A stretch of 64,000 nt of DNA from BAIKAL-G1 sp943370385 (GTDB lineage Bacteria > Cyanobacteriota > Cyanobacteriia > PCC-6307 > Cyanobiaceae): positions 1 to 64,000 of the forward strand of contig CALRQT020000013.1 of the NCBI GenBank assembly GCA_943370385.1, read 5' to 3'. The notes below the pieces were generated by a model. It was not told the origin of the DNA. It saw only the letters and a list, made by a program, of their open reading frames with translations, and made no database searches. The stretch's first letter is position 1. The number at the start of each line of letters is the position of its first letter. A program made the translations under genes and the position numbers. Of the stretch, positions 9,560 to 17,127 are shown in pieces.

Positions 9560-10593
9560 CGCCCGCTGGTCGTGCCTCCGGTTAGCGCGTTGTTGGTCGT
9601 CACGCCGTTCGACGACTGGACTGCATTGCTAGTCGAGGGGGTTGCAATCGGTTGATCAGTAGGCCTAGCGTTGATCGCCTTCACTAACGCGTTGCGCAGC
9701 GCTTCCTCGTCGATGACCGGTTCGAAATGCGCACCGTTTGCTTGAAAATGCTCGGGGGCCACTACGTACAGGGCGGCGGCGTCATCCCAGAGACGCGTGC
9801 CGAGCCACCGTGAGGGATCGGCATTGAGCGCAGCACGCAACAATCCTGGCGTGCCTGCACCAGCCAGCTGATCGACCATCTCTTGTGTGGGCGGATAGGA
9901 CTTGCCGTCTGCCGGCAAATCGACCCACACGGCACTGCGGATCCTGGCCAGGAGCTTAACGGCTTTGTCGCATGCAGCTTGGTCATAGACGCAGTTGAAG
10001 TTGTCTGGCTTGTTCTCAGCTACTGGACGCCCAGACACCACGACTCGGTGGATCAACGGTCGAAGCACAGGCGCGTACTGAACGAAGGACGACCATGGGC
10101 CGAGCACCAGAACGTCGACCCGCTCGCAACCTTTGACTGCGTCCGTTAGGGCAATGTTCAATCGATTGGGGCTTGAGGCGGAGGATACGGATTCACGGAC
10201 AAAGTTGTTGATGCGCTCCGCGGCTGCCCGCGCGGACGGCAACCAGTCATACGTAGGAGGCGCGGTGGCGGCAAGCCCTGGTAGGACAGGTGCCAGCGAT
10301 TGACCGCTCGCAAGGAACAGTGCGATGGCGGTACTACCTCGGGGCACGGAGGCAATGCCTTCGGTGACTACCACAGCACGTAGGTCACGGTGCGGGATCA
10401 GCACGGCAAGAGCCCGAAAATCATCAGTGGCCACATCCGTATCCACGACCAGACAGACTTGCTTCGGATGCCTGGGCTTGTTGCCGCCCGCCCAAGCGGT
10501 CTCGGTGCAAAGGCTCGCAAGTCCGATCAGCAGTGCTGCAACGGTAAGGCGCTGCACGATGCCATTCATCCGCCTAAAAGAATCTGATGCCAT
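9523..10593 (-). CDS. Secreted nucleoside-hydrolase-like protein
   Basis: The protein starts with a signal peptide (hydrophobic stretch LTVAALLIGLASL, cleavage after ETAWA). It then shows LVVDTDVATDDFRAL, matching the N-terminal Asp cluster DTDxxxDD of inosine/uridine-preferring nucleoside hydrolases, which bind calcium and cleave N-glycosidic bonds. The ATG at 10593 is preferred because AGGGAG lies 7 nt upstream. The Ser/Thr/Asn-rich tail reads 37 bp into the 3' end of the convergent methyltransferase gene, suggesting the gene was inserted here and picked up a new end. It has no obvious functional link to the defence genes. Confidence 0.7.
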   Translation of the reverse strand: MASDSFRRMNGIVQRLTVAALLIGLASLCTETAWAGGNKPRHPKQVCLVVDTDVATDDFRALAVLIPHRDLRAVVVTEGIASVPRGSTAIALFLASGQSLAPVLPGLAATAPPTYDWLPSARAAAERINNFVRESVSSASSPNRLNIALTDAVKGCERVDVLVLGPWSSFVQYAPVLRPLIHRVVVSGRPVAENKPDNFNCVYDQAACDKAVKLLARIRSAVWVDLPADGKSYPPTQEMVDQLAGAGTPGLLRAALNADPSRWLGTRLWDDAAALYVVAPEHFQANGAHFEPVIDEEALRNALVKAINARPTDQPIATPSTSNAVQSSNGVTTNNALTGGTTSGRHAPLKNSQATR

Positions 10594-10844
10594 TGGTGCG
10601 CTCCCTGGACAAGATCGTTCCATGGGCGATCTTGGCGGCTCCTGCTACCAGGCCTCATCTGTCTGACACGACTTGTGCATCACACGCTGACTGGTTGGTG
10701 GCATAGCATTGTTCTGTCATGACGTCCGAAGCTGCCATCACCTGGCCGCAAGCTGATGTTGAAGGTGCTCAGGATTTACGTGGAGGCGGCTCAGGTGAAT
10801 GGCGACGTTGGGTTGCTATGTAGGTTGCACGAAAAACCCTATTG

Positions 10845-12425
10845 CTATGCGATTGGAGACACCTTCGACCAATTAGCAATAGCTCTTTCCGTTTGATCCA
10901 GCTGTCCCTCAATGCCACGAATCCAATGCTTATACTCATCAGGGGGAAGGCATGATGCTGCGCGAATAAACGTACGACGAATCCATGGGGTCATCTCCTG
11001 AAAACTTTGCTTCCTTGCCCGAAACCAGAAATCCAGATGCGCTTGACCCATGGCCAAGAGGAGCTCTCTTCTAGAGAAGTCATCGATAGATTCATTGTAA
11101 AGCTGAACTAGGCCATTGCTGGAATGCCATGTAGGCTGCAGTGCAAAAGGCCGCAGCAGATACATGCGCCCATACTCTATGTGTGATATTGAGACATTCT
11201 TGTCTGAGTACACTTCTAGCAGGCGCGTGCCGGCCTCTTGCTTAGCAGAGCCGGTAAGAGTCGAGAGCTTCACCAAGAATTGGATCGCTTCTCGCGCTAC
11301 GGGCGCTAATCTGCCAATATTGTTAATAACGAGATCAACGGCTCCAGCATCATCTAGTTGAGACATGCGGCGGAGCAAGAACCTGAGCATAGAAAGATCA
11401 GGCTCTTCACTTGAGAGTTGATCACTCAAAAGCTGTCGCAGATTTAGTTGATTAACGAGTTCCCTGTTCGATGGAGACAAGTTGGTGTAGTCTATTGTCT
11501 CGTAAATATCCCTAATGCCAATCTGCGCGAGTAGCGAGTAGAATTGTTGCGATAGAGTTTCAACTTCTCTGGCTTCATACTCTCTAAGGTATACCTGCCG
11601 AAACTGATCTATTGGCACGATTCGCGTCTTGCTCTGTTGCAAGGTAAGGCCATGATTCTCGATAAGCACTCTTGCGGTAAGAGCCAGGTATCGATATGCT
11701 TCCGCCTCAGACTGGCAAAAGAAGCGAAAGTCATCTGCAAAACGGAGATAGCATGCACCCTCTGATAGTAGTAACTGGTCGATATCGCCAATCGCTGTCT
11801 CAGCGACCATGCGTGAAGCGGCTGAACCCACTGGAATCCCATATGAGTAGGATCCAGCCCAATGTCCGAGCAATCGTTTGATAGCAACTGCATGCATATG
11901 ACCACTCCCAAGCACACTAAGTAGAGCATTGTCAATGCGATGCGTATAGAGCCTAGGAAAGAAGTCTGCAATATCTGCAATGACTACATGTGTCGGCGTA
12001 ACTGAATCGCATATTTGACGAGACTTTTCTTGAAATGAATGATAATTAAATTGAGCAGAGAACATTCGGCCATCAGGCTTCGGATCAAAACGATATGAAT
12101 GAACAATGCTCTCTCTAGTGGATACGCGTGATGATTCAAGAAGTCCGCCAACTTCGTAGACAAGAGCTGTATAGACTAGAATATCTAGAGGGTCTAGCTG
12201 GGTAGAGATCCTGAATCCGAACCTATGTTTTGGGGCCAAGCATCGCCTGTAAGGCCTAATATTCCATTTTAGAATGTCAACGCTTGCAATACTTGCCTTG
12301 ACATCTTGCCAACAGTGCTTTATAGCCTCAAACTCAAAGGCCTCTGGAAATATATCTGTATCTCCGTAATTCAGAATATGCTCAAGCGCCCAGTCAATTG
12401 CTTTCTCTGTAAGAGTTAATGGCAT
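10845..12425 (-). CDS. Stand-alone reverse transcriptase, defence-RT (UG/Abi) type
   Basis: This 526-residue protein has the reverse transcriptase palm motifs in order: ADIADFFPRLYTHRI (about 150-164, first catalytic Asp), GIPVGSAASRMVAE (196-209), CYLRFADDFRFFC (225-237, FADD instead of YADD) and LTLQQSKTRIVP (about 255-266). After the palm comes a ~250-residue helical region without an intron maturase or integrase domain. That layout matches the unknown-group/Abi-like RTs, several of which give phage resistance by protein-primed or untemplated DNA synthesis. The DRT subtype cannot be named from sequence alone. No partner gene overlaps it. Codon use is AT-rich relative to neighbours, consistent with transfer. 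Confidence 0.85.
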   Translation of the reverse strand: MPLTLTEKAIDWALEHILNYGDTDIFPEAFEFEAIKHCWQDVKASIASVDILKWNIRPYRRCLAPKHRFGFRISTQLDPLDILVYTALVYEVGGLLESSRVSTRESIVHSYRFDPKPDGRMFSAQFNYHSFQEKSRQICDSVTPTHVVIADIADFFPRLYTHRIDNALLSVLGSGHMHAVAIKRLLGHWAGSYSYGIPVGSAASRMVAETAIGDIDQLLLSEGACYLRFADDFRFFCQSEAEAYRYLALTARVLIENHGLTLQQSKTRIVPIDQFRQVYLREYEAREVETLSQQFYSLLAQIGIRDIYETIDYTNLSPSNRELVNQLNLRQLLSDQLSSEEPDLSMLRFLLRRMSQLDDAGAVDLVINNIGRLAPVAREAIQFLVKLSTLTGSAKQEAGTRLLEVYSDKNVSISHIEYGRMYLLRPFALQPTWHSSNGLVQLYNESIDDFSRRELLLAMGQAHLDFWFRARKQSFQEMTPWIRRTFIRAASCLPPDEYKHWIRGIEGQLDQTERAIANWSKVSPIA

Positions 12426-12448
12426 CGGGACGCTTCAGAGCCAAATAA

Positions 12449-12476
12449 GGTTGGCCTCTAGCATATGCGGCCAACC
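12449..12476 (-). terminator. Hairpin between PIN cassette and reverse transcriptase
   Basis: A perfect 8-bp stem GGTTGGCC / GGCCAACC with a 12-nt loop is followed on the - strand by TTATTT. It can end transcription of the PIN cassette or shape the leader of the reverse transcriptase, which starts 24 bp further on. It overlaps one end of the attC-like site. Confidence 0.45.
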
Positions 12477-12561
12477 CAACGCTCAAGATCAGCGGCGGGG
12501 AAAAGCCCAAAATGGAAATGAGGCATCTCCTCTCCCGACCGCTGGATCTTGATGTTAGGGC
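12474..12561 (-). repeat. attC-like integron cassette recombination site
   Basis: Read on the - strand, the site begins CCCTAACATCAAGATC and CAGCGG, and ends CCGCTGATCTTGAGC then GTTGGGT. GTTGGGT fits the GTTRRRY core exactly and CCTAAC matches the YYYAAC core. The two outer arms are imperfect inverted repeats with one unpaired base, as in folded attC bottom strands, and a variable loop of about 40 nt lies between. It lies directly after the PIN gene stop, the normal place for attC in a gene cassette. No integrase of IntI type is present in the window. Confidence 0.7.
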
Positions 12562-12567
12562 TTCGAT

Positions 12568-13065
12568 TTAGCTCCATGCACCTTGGCGGACGTGGTTGAA
12601 ATTAGCCACATTAAGGCCTGAATATGAACAGTGAAGATACAATGGGAGGTCCGCAGTCAAGACAAATACAGTTGAATTGGCTGCCACTGCTATTGCTGTA
12701 TCGGTAATACCAAGTCTGTTGAACTCGGGTTTTGAAGCTAGTTGCGCCGAGGAATCCACCCGCTCATTGCATCTTTCAAGAAACTCAACCACTGCTTCTC
12801 TGCCAACTCGCTTTATGTCGTCTCGTTCCTTTCCCAGTAAATTTGAGACCTCAGTAATTATGTGAGGAGTCGTGAGAAGGCCTGTAAACTTGTTAAGACT
12901 TGCAAATTTTTGCAACAGCTCATAATCTTCTTCTGTATAAGCCGAGAGCGTCTTTGCCTTGCTGATGAGCGAAGTGTCTTTTCCTCCGATAAAGAGAAGA
13001 AGCAAAAGATTTGTGTCGAGCAAAAGCTCGCTAGAGGATTGAATGTTCACTGTATTACTGCACAT
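12568..13065 (-). CDS. PIN-domain protein, putative toxin nuclease
   Basis: This 165-residue protein shows the PIN-fold acid residues: LLLDTNLLLLLF (first Asp), a middle acid at HIITEVSNLL, ITDTAIAVAA (third Asp) and VLTADLPLYLHC (fourth Asp). PIN nucleases are usually RNases of TA modules. It overlaps by 11 bp the end of a 100-residue upstream gene that is the likely partner. The attC-like site follows immediately, so both genes may form one integron cassette. Confidence 0.75.
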   Translation of the reverse strand: MCSNTVNIQSSSELLLDTNLLLLLFIGGKDTSLISKAKTLSAYTEEDYELLQKFASLNKFTGLLTTPHIITEVSNLLGKERDDIKRVGREAVVEFLERCNERVDSSAQLASKPEFNRLGITDTAIAVAANSTVFVLTADLPLYLHCSYSGLNVANFNHVRQGAWS

Positions 13066-13357
13066 CTCTAATCTTCATTGAGTCTGGGGTCCCGGAAACG
13101 GCGTCTATGACCACCGTTTTGTATCGACGAGATAATTCGCGACTTGTTTTGACTGGGAAAATTACAGGGGACGATACTTCCTTGGTTTCGGGAAGTGAAA
13201 AGCCAATAGTGACCAACCACTTGTCGGTGGCATTACTGTACTCAATCTCCTCAAGGAGAACGTCGCGTAAAGCAACGCCCTCATAGAGCTCCTTGACATA
13301 AGCGATCGCAGCGGATACCGCATTTTTCACCGGCAATCGAGCTTCTTGGCTTAACAT
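13055..13357 (-). CDS. Small protein upstream of PIN gene, possible antitoxin
   Basis: A 100-residue protein with a helical N-terminus (KNAVSAAIAYVKELYEG) followed by beta-rich sequence (KWLVTIGFSLP, YKTVVIDAVSG). I do not recognise the family. It overlaps the PIN gene by 11 bp on the same strand, the usual coupling of antitoxin and toxin, so an antitoxin or partner role is inferred from position only. Confidence 0.6.
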   Translation of the reverse strand: MLSQEARLPVKNAVSAAIAYVKELYEGVALRDVLLEEIEYSNATDKWLVTIGFSLPETKEVSSPVIFPVKTSRELSRRYKTVVIDAVSGTPDSMKIRDVQ

Positions 13358-13607
13358 TTCTAGATCTCAGCAGATTTGGAATTCTAGCAATGACCTGGAG
13401 GCCTTGTCATGACTGGCCTAATTCTTTCTTGGGCGGATCCGAGGACCACAGTCGCCCTGGCAGTGGCTTTCCGCGAACCATTGGTTTCTGCTCTCCAGCG
13501 GCTGTCGAAAGCGACTGGCTGGTTTGGGTCTCAGGCCATGCTCTCCTGAGCCTATCTCTGGTTCCCGGGTCCGAGAACCACTTGTTCGTTTCGATACGGA
13601 TCATGAA

Positions 13608-13916
13608 TCATCTCTGCCGCTTCCAGCTATCCCCCTGGCAAGGCATCTCGCGATCCCATCCACTGCTGGAGCTCCGATCCCTTTCGATGTGCACCCTCAC
13701 CCCCGGAAGCTTCGCAATCCGCAGCACCAGCCACTCCAGCTGATCCAGCTGGGCCTGCACAGCCCTTCGCACCAGGGTCGCGGACTCTGCCGTGCCCGGA
13801 CCACCTGCCGCGCACTCCACCTTCTTCAGGGTGAACCCATCGAGCCCATCGGCAGGCTCCTGGGAGGTTTGCGGCTGAGTTTCCAGAGCACCCCGCCGGG
13901 CATACGGCCTGTTCAA
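13608..13916 (-). CDS. Hypothetical protein or decayed gene fragment
   Basis: An open frame with only a TTG start available (13916). It encodes a Gln-rich segment and an amphipathic helix (AVQAQLDQLEWLVLRIAKL). The frame stays open upstream to just after the HEPN stop codon without a better start, which suggests a remnant. No family recognised. The flanking stretches (13358-13607 and 13917-13989) hold nothing I can support. Confidence 0.25.
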   Translation of the reverse strand: MNRPYARRGALETQPQTSQEPADGLDGFTLKKVECAAGGPGTAESATLVRRAVQAQLDQLEWLVLRIAKLPGVRVHIERDRSSSSGWDREMPCQGDSWKRQR

Positions 13917-13989
13917 AAGTTCCTCGAAGCGCTGGTTGCCCTGGCGCCAGCGTTGGGGCAGCGGATCACCGCCTGCATCAGCACGGGCT

Positions 13990-14370
13990 TCAGTTCAGGC
14001 GTTCCCGCACGTCCAAGTGGAGTTCTTCAAGCAGCTCCAGCAGCCGATGCCGCTCCCCAGGCAAGGGTGTGGGCTCGGCGTCGTAGCGGGCCAGAACAGC
14101 AAAGTCATCGAGGTCCAACAGGAGGGGCGCCACGGCTGGCGTATCGCCACAGGCGGCCAGCTCCTGCAGCAGCCGTTGCAGCGAATGGCTCCGCGGCGGC
14201 TCCTGGCCGTGCAGCACCAGCAGCGCCTTGATCAGTTTCTCCACCGTCTGCTGCGCCAGAAAACCCCAGTCCTCATCGGCCAGCGTCGCCGGATCCAGGG
14301 TGCCCCTCAGGCTGCGGAGATGCCGTTCGGCCAGCCGCAGCAACAGCAGCGCGTCTTCAGCCGGCGACAT
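13990..14370 (-). CDS. HEPN-domain toxin, copy 1
   Basis: The start at 14370 (MSPAEDALLLLRLAERHL) overlaps the end of the nucleotidyltransferase gene by 14 bp. The all-helical protein contains LAQQTVEKLIKALLVLHG and RSHSLQRLLQEL, with the R-x4-6-H-like RSHS motif of HEPN RNases. HEPN/MNT pairs are TA modules in which the MNT enzyme nucleotidylates and silences the HEPN RNase. A close relative lies at 16750-17127 and another pair at 28864-29575. Confidence 0.8.
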   Translation of the reverse strand: MSPAEDALLLLRLAERHLRSLRGTLDPATLADEDWGFLAQQTVEKLIKALLVLHGQEPPRSHSLQRLLQELAACGDTPAVAPLLLDLDDFAVLARYDAEPTPLPGERHRLLELLEELHLDVRERLN

Positions 14371-14710
14371 GCAGCTCCCTCCCCTCCCGCAGGGCCCGCG
14401 CCACCACATGCCAGCGGGAGCCCGCGAGGCGCTCGGCGTCCGCCGCTCCCACCACCACCAGATCCACGGCCACCCTCAATGGCAGCGGCCGCAGGGCAGC
14501 ACGCAGCGACCTTGTCGCCTGCTGCCGTTCCTGTGGTGTGAGCGTGGCCTGGGGCATCACCACCAGCACATCGACATCGGAATCGGGCCGAGCATCCCCC
14601 CGCGCCCGGGAGCCAAACAGCAGCAGCCGCTTCGTGCGGGGCTCCACCGCCGCCAGGGCTGCCGTTACCGCCTCGAGCTCGGCGTCGATCGCGGGGGCTG
14701 GGATTGCCAT
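14357..14710 (-). CDS. MNT-family minimal nucleotidyltransferase antitoxin, copy 1
   Basis: The ATG at 14710 gives a 117-residue protein (MAIPAPAIDAELEAV). It carries the polymerase-beta-fold motif LLLFGSRARGDARPDSDVD, with the GSxxxGxxxxxSDxD signature and metal-binding Asp residues. The third Asp is in RVAVDLVVV. It overlaps the HEPN gene, the standard MNT/HEPN arrangement. Longer in-frame extensions upstream look non-coding. Confidence 0.82.
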   Translation of the reverse strand: MAIPAPAIDAELEAVTAALAAVEPRTKRLLLFGSRARGDARPDSDVDVLVVMPQATLTPQERQQATRSLRAALRPLPLRVAVDLVVVGAADAERLAGSRWHVVARALREGRELHVAG

Positions 14711-14739
14711 CGCTTCAGGGTAGGGCGGGCATCTGGGCC

Positions 14740-14852
14740 TCAGAGCGCATAGGGATGCGGCACACCCTCCAGCGGCAGCCGCGGGAAGCCCTCCAGCCAG
14801 CTCTGCACCGCCTCGCTTTCGCCGTCGCGGCAACCCACCAGCAGCTCGATCC
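14740..14852 (-). pseudogene. VapC PIN toxin remnant with internal deletion
   Basis: Read on the - strand, this stretch gives IELLVGCRDGESEAVQSW, GFPRLPLE and then jumps to HPYAL and a stop. It matches the start and end of the larger VapC remnant at 15371-15649 but lacks the ~40 codons between. Bases 14786-14843 match 15591-15648 with one mismatch. It is a decayed duplicate of a PIN toxin gene. Confidence 0.65.
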
Positions 14853-14891
14853 AGGATGGTGCCATCGTTGGTTAAGTCAGGACTGAACAGC

Positions 14892-15086
14892 ATGGCGCTC
14901 GCGATTGATCTCAGCGACCATCAGGCCCAGGCGCTTGCCGAGGCCGCTGCTCGCCTCCAGATCTCAGAAACTGATCTGGCTGCTGCTGCGGTGCGGGACC
15001 TGATCGCCCAGCCAGCTGACGACTTCAACGCCGCCGCCCAACGGGTGCTGAGCAAGAACGCTGAGCTGTATCGGCGCCTTGCCTGA
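14892..15086 (+). CDS. Phd/AbrB-like antitoxin of Doc toxin
   Basis: The start at 14892 (MALAIDLSDHQAQALAEAAARL) gives a 64-residue mainly helical protein that ends in FNAAAQRVLSKNAELYRRLA. Such C-terminal helices bind Doc toxins. Its last base overlaps the first base of the doc-like gene (TGATG). The family is assigned mainly from the partner. Confidence 0.7.
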   Translation: MALAIDLSDHQAQALAEAAARLQISETDLAAAAVRDLIAQPADDFNAAAQRVLSKNAELYRRLA

Positions 15087-15412
15087 TGCGCTGGTTGCAG
15101 CTGGCTGAGGTGCTGGAGCTGCACCGCCGCCTCCTGGCGCAAAGCGGCGGGTCACCAGGGCTGCGGGATCTGGGGCTCCTGGAGGCTTCCCTCGCCCTGC
15201 CGAGGCAGAGCTTTGCCGGCGCTGATCTCTATCCAGGCTTGATCGCCAAAGCGGCCGCACTCGGCTTCTCCCTCATCCAGAACCACCCCTTTGTGGATGG
15301 GAACAAGCGCATCGGACATGCCGCGCTGGAGATCACCCTCACCCACGCCCCATGGCACCGCAGCGCGTCCTCATCGGAATCGGGCCGGGCATCTCAGCCT
15401 CAAAGGGCATAG
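15086..15412 (+). CDS. Doc (death-on-curing) Fic-fold toxin, C-terminally truncated
   Basis: The Fic/Doc signature HPFVDGNKRIGHAALEI is present, with the catalytic His, phosphate-binding loop and Asn-Lys. The N-terminal part (LHRRLLAQSGGSPGLRDLGLLE) also fits Doc. After this motif the sequence changes abruptly into Ser/Arg-rich residues whose DNA resembles nearby MNT and VapC debris (15345-15412). The terminal helices of Doc are missing, so the toxin is probably inactive. Doc enzymes phosphorylate EF-Tu. Confidence 0.72.
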   Translation: MRWLQLAEVLELHRRLLAQSGGSPGLRDLGLLEASLALPRQSFAGADLYPGLIAKAAALGFSLIQNHPFVDGNKRIGHAALEITLTHAPWHRSASSSESGRASQPQRA

Positions 15413-15649
15413 GGAGGGATGCAGCACATCCCCCAAGGTCAATGGGAAATCGCGGCTGTTGCGGGTGGCCAGGGTCAGCTGCGCGCTGCGGGCCGTGGCC
15501 AGGACGATGGCGTCAGGCACCTTCAGGCCGTGCTGCTGGCGTAGCCGCACCGTTTCCCGGGAGATCGCGTCATCCAGGGGCAGGCGCGGAAAGCCCTCCA
15601 GCCAGCTCTGCACCGCCTCGCTTTCGCCGTGGCGGCAACCCACCAGCAC
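15371..15649 (-). pseudogene. VapC PIN toxin, N-terminally truncated
   Basis: Residues CRHGESEAVQSWLEG, RLRQQHGLKVPDAIVLATA and LATRNSRDFP are the C-terminal half of a VapC PIN domain. The first catalytic Asp segment (LLDTN-type) is absent. A 4-bp duplication near 15405 shifts the frame at the last codons. It shares sequence with the smaller remnant at 14740-14852. Confidence 0.68.
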
Positions 15650-15701
15650 AGCGAGCTCGCATTGCCCTCGGCCGAGCTGGCCGCCACACCAAAAACAGCG
15701 C

Positions 15702-16133
15702 CTACACCGTCACGCGGCCCTTGACGCGTTTCGCTCGAGTCACGAGAAAAGATCGCCCCCTTGCCTGTACGCAGGGCGACATGCGGATCAGCACATCAGC
15801 GGGCAGGTCAAACGTCTCCACCAGCTTGCGAATCATGGCCAACGACAGCGGACGTTGTTTATTCATCACCTCTGAAATACGCCCACTGCTGCCGATCACG
15901 CCTTCCAGATCTTTGCGCGACAGACCCCGTTGCTCCAGGACAAATTCAATCGCCGCAATCGGATCAGGTGGATTGATGGGGTGATGCCTGGCCTCATAAT
16001 CGTCAACCAAAACAGTCAACACCTCAAGCCGCTCCCTTTCAGGGCTGCATGCTGCTGCATCTAGGCAATCGTTGATATCCTTTAGGGCAAGCTCATAATC
16101 GGCTTCGTTGCGGATGGGTTTGATGGGTTGCAT
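15702..16133 (-). CDS. higA: HigA antitoxin, HTH XRE family
   Basis: This 143-residue protein fits HigA: an N-terminal toxin-binding region (PIRNEADYELALKDINDC) and a Cro/CI HTH (AAIEFVLEQRGLSRKDLEGVIGSSGRISEVMNKQRPLS). The ending after LPADVLIRMS is Arg-rich and differs from usual HigA tails, so the last ~25 residues may be replaced. The companion higB lies 8 bp upstream on the same strand and carries a premature stop, leaving HigA as an orphan repressor. Confidence 0.85.
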   Translation of the reverse strand: MQPIKPIRNEADYELALKDINDCLDAAACSPERERLEVLTVLVDDYEARHHPINPPDPIAAIEFVLEQRGLSRKDLEGVIGSSGRISEVMNKQRPLSLAMIRKLVETFDLPADVLIRMSPCVQARGRSFLVTRAKRVKGRVTV

Positions 16134-16141
16134 GGTGTGTC

Positions 16142-16438
16142 TCAGATTATGGAAGCGTCGATCTTGTCGTAATCAGCCTGGCTGCCCATAAAGCGGATGT
16201 AGACCGTCTTGAGTTCGTATTCAGCCTTAACGACAAACCTATAGTTGTTGCCACCAGTGTTTAAAACGACCCTGTTGTTGGCAAGAAAACTTGCGCTTGA
16301 GAACTTAGCCTTGATCACCTTGGGATGACTCCAGCTGGCCGACTTGACCAGAGCGTGCCAGGCCCTGAGGGGTTGTTCGGCATCGCCATGCCCCGACTTT
16401 CAGAACTGCACCAAGGTTCGCTTGGCGATGACGCGCAC
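16142..16438 (-). pseudogene. higB: HigB mRNA interferase, inactivated by nonsense codon
   Basis: From GTG at 16438 the frame reads VRVIAKRTLVQF, then TGA (16400-16402 on the + strand), then KSGHGDAEQPLRAWHALV and on through SFLANNRVVLNTGGNNYRF to YIRFMGSQADYDKID and a normal stop. HigB toxins have a Trp at the position of the TGA, so a TGG-to-TGA change explains it. No in-frame restart is evident. The toxin is a ribosome-dependent mRNase in intact systems. Confidence 0.8.
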
Positions 16439-16575
16439 TAAGGATCGCAGCTCCTCCCAGAATGGGAGGAGGAGGCCGGGTTGTCGAGTCCTGGGCATGC
16501 AGGAAATGCATAGGCCAGAGTCGGGAGCGCCATTGCGATCCCGCCTAGGCTGAATCAGCAGATCTGCCGCATCTC

Positions 16576-16712
16576 TTGCTCCCCTCCGTTGTTGCCAGCG
16601 AACTGGAGCAGGTGGCCGCCGATGCCATCCGCACCGCTTTCCACCCCACCACGCCGGGCTTTTCCGGGCTGATCGATCGCTTCCTGGCCGATCGGGAGCG
16701 GCTGCTCAAGGT
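16576..16712 (+). pseudogene. Truncated duplicate of the 5' end of the DUF1998 helicase gene
   Basis: From TTG at 16576 this codes LPSVVASELEQVAADAIRT and on to the 46th codon. It repeats the first codons of the large helicase at 18898 almost perfectly at protein level, with mostly silent DNA changes. Similarity begins about 30 bp before the TTG and stops abruptly at 16712, after which unrelated DNA follows. It marks the original helicase start or a duplication made when the TA block 16740-18700 arrived. Confidence 0.8.
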
Positions 16713-16749
16713 GGCTTTCGTTCGATCTGGCTTGCCTCAGCCGGAGGAT

Positions 16750-17127
16750 TCAGCTCAGCGGCTGCCGCACCTCAGCGTGGAAGGCCTCAAGCAGCTCGAG
16801 CAACAGCCGGCGTTCCGCTGGCAAGGCTGTGGGCTCGGCGTGATAGCGGGCCAGCACCGCAACATCATCGAGCTCTAGCAGTTCTGGCGCCACGCCCAGA
16901 GTGATGCCGCCGCTGGCTAGCTCCAGCAGGCGTTGGAGCGAATGGCTACGGGGAGGTTCCAGGCAGTGGAGCACTAGCAACGCCTTGAGGAGCTTCTCCA
17001 GGGTCTGTTGCGCCAGAAAACCCAAGTCCTCATCGGCAATCGTTGCGGGATCCAGGGTTCCCCTCAGGCTGCCCAGGTGCCTCTCGGCCAGCCGCAACAA
17101 CAGCAACGCATCCTCAGCCGGCGACAT
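16750..17127 (-). CDS. HEPN-domain toxin, copy 2
   Basis: Starting at 17127 (MSPAEDALLLLRLAERHL), this protein is nearly the same as copy 1 at 13990-14370 through the first ~65 residues, including LAQQTLEKLLKALLVLH and RSHSLQRLLEL, and then diverges moderately. It overlaps the frameshifted MNT partner by 14 bp. With a damaged antitoxin partner its activity is uncertain. Confidence 0.78.
   Translation of the reverse strand: MSPAEDALLLLRLAERHLGSLRGTLDPATIADEDLGFLAQQTLEKLLKALLVLHCLEPPRSHSLQRLLELASGGITLGVAPELLELDDVAVLARYHAEPTALPAERRLLLELLEAFHAEVRQPLS

Noticed and set aside
10801..10830. GTTGGGT core resembling a second attC site after the reverse transcriptase
   Set aside because: No matching YYYAAC core or inverted arms at a suitable distance on either side.
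13524..14231. Long + strand open frame of 235 codons
   Set aside because: It is antisense to the HEPN gene, Pro/Arg/Ala-rich and without known motifs; a GC-driven shadow frame.
14856..14891. Upstream start for the phd-like antitoxin
   Set aside because: The extra residues are not conserved-looking; MALAIDLS at 14892 fits the fold better.
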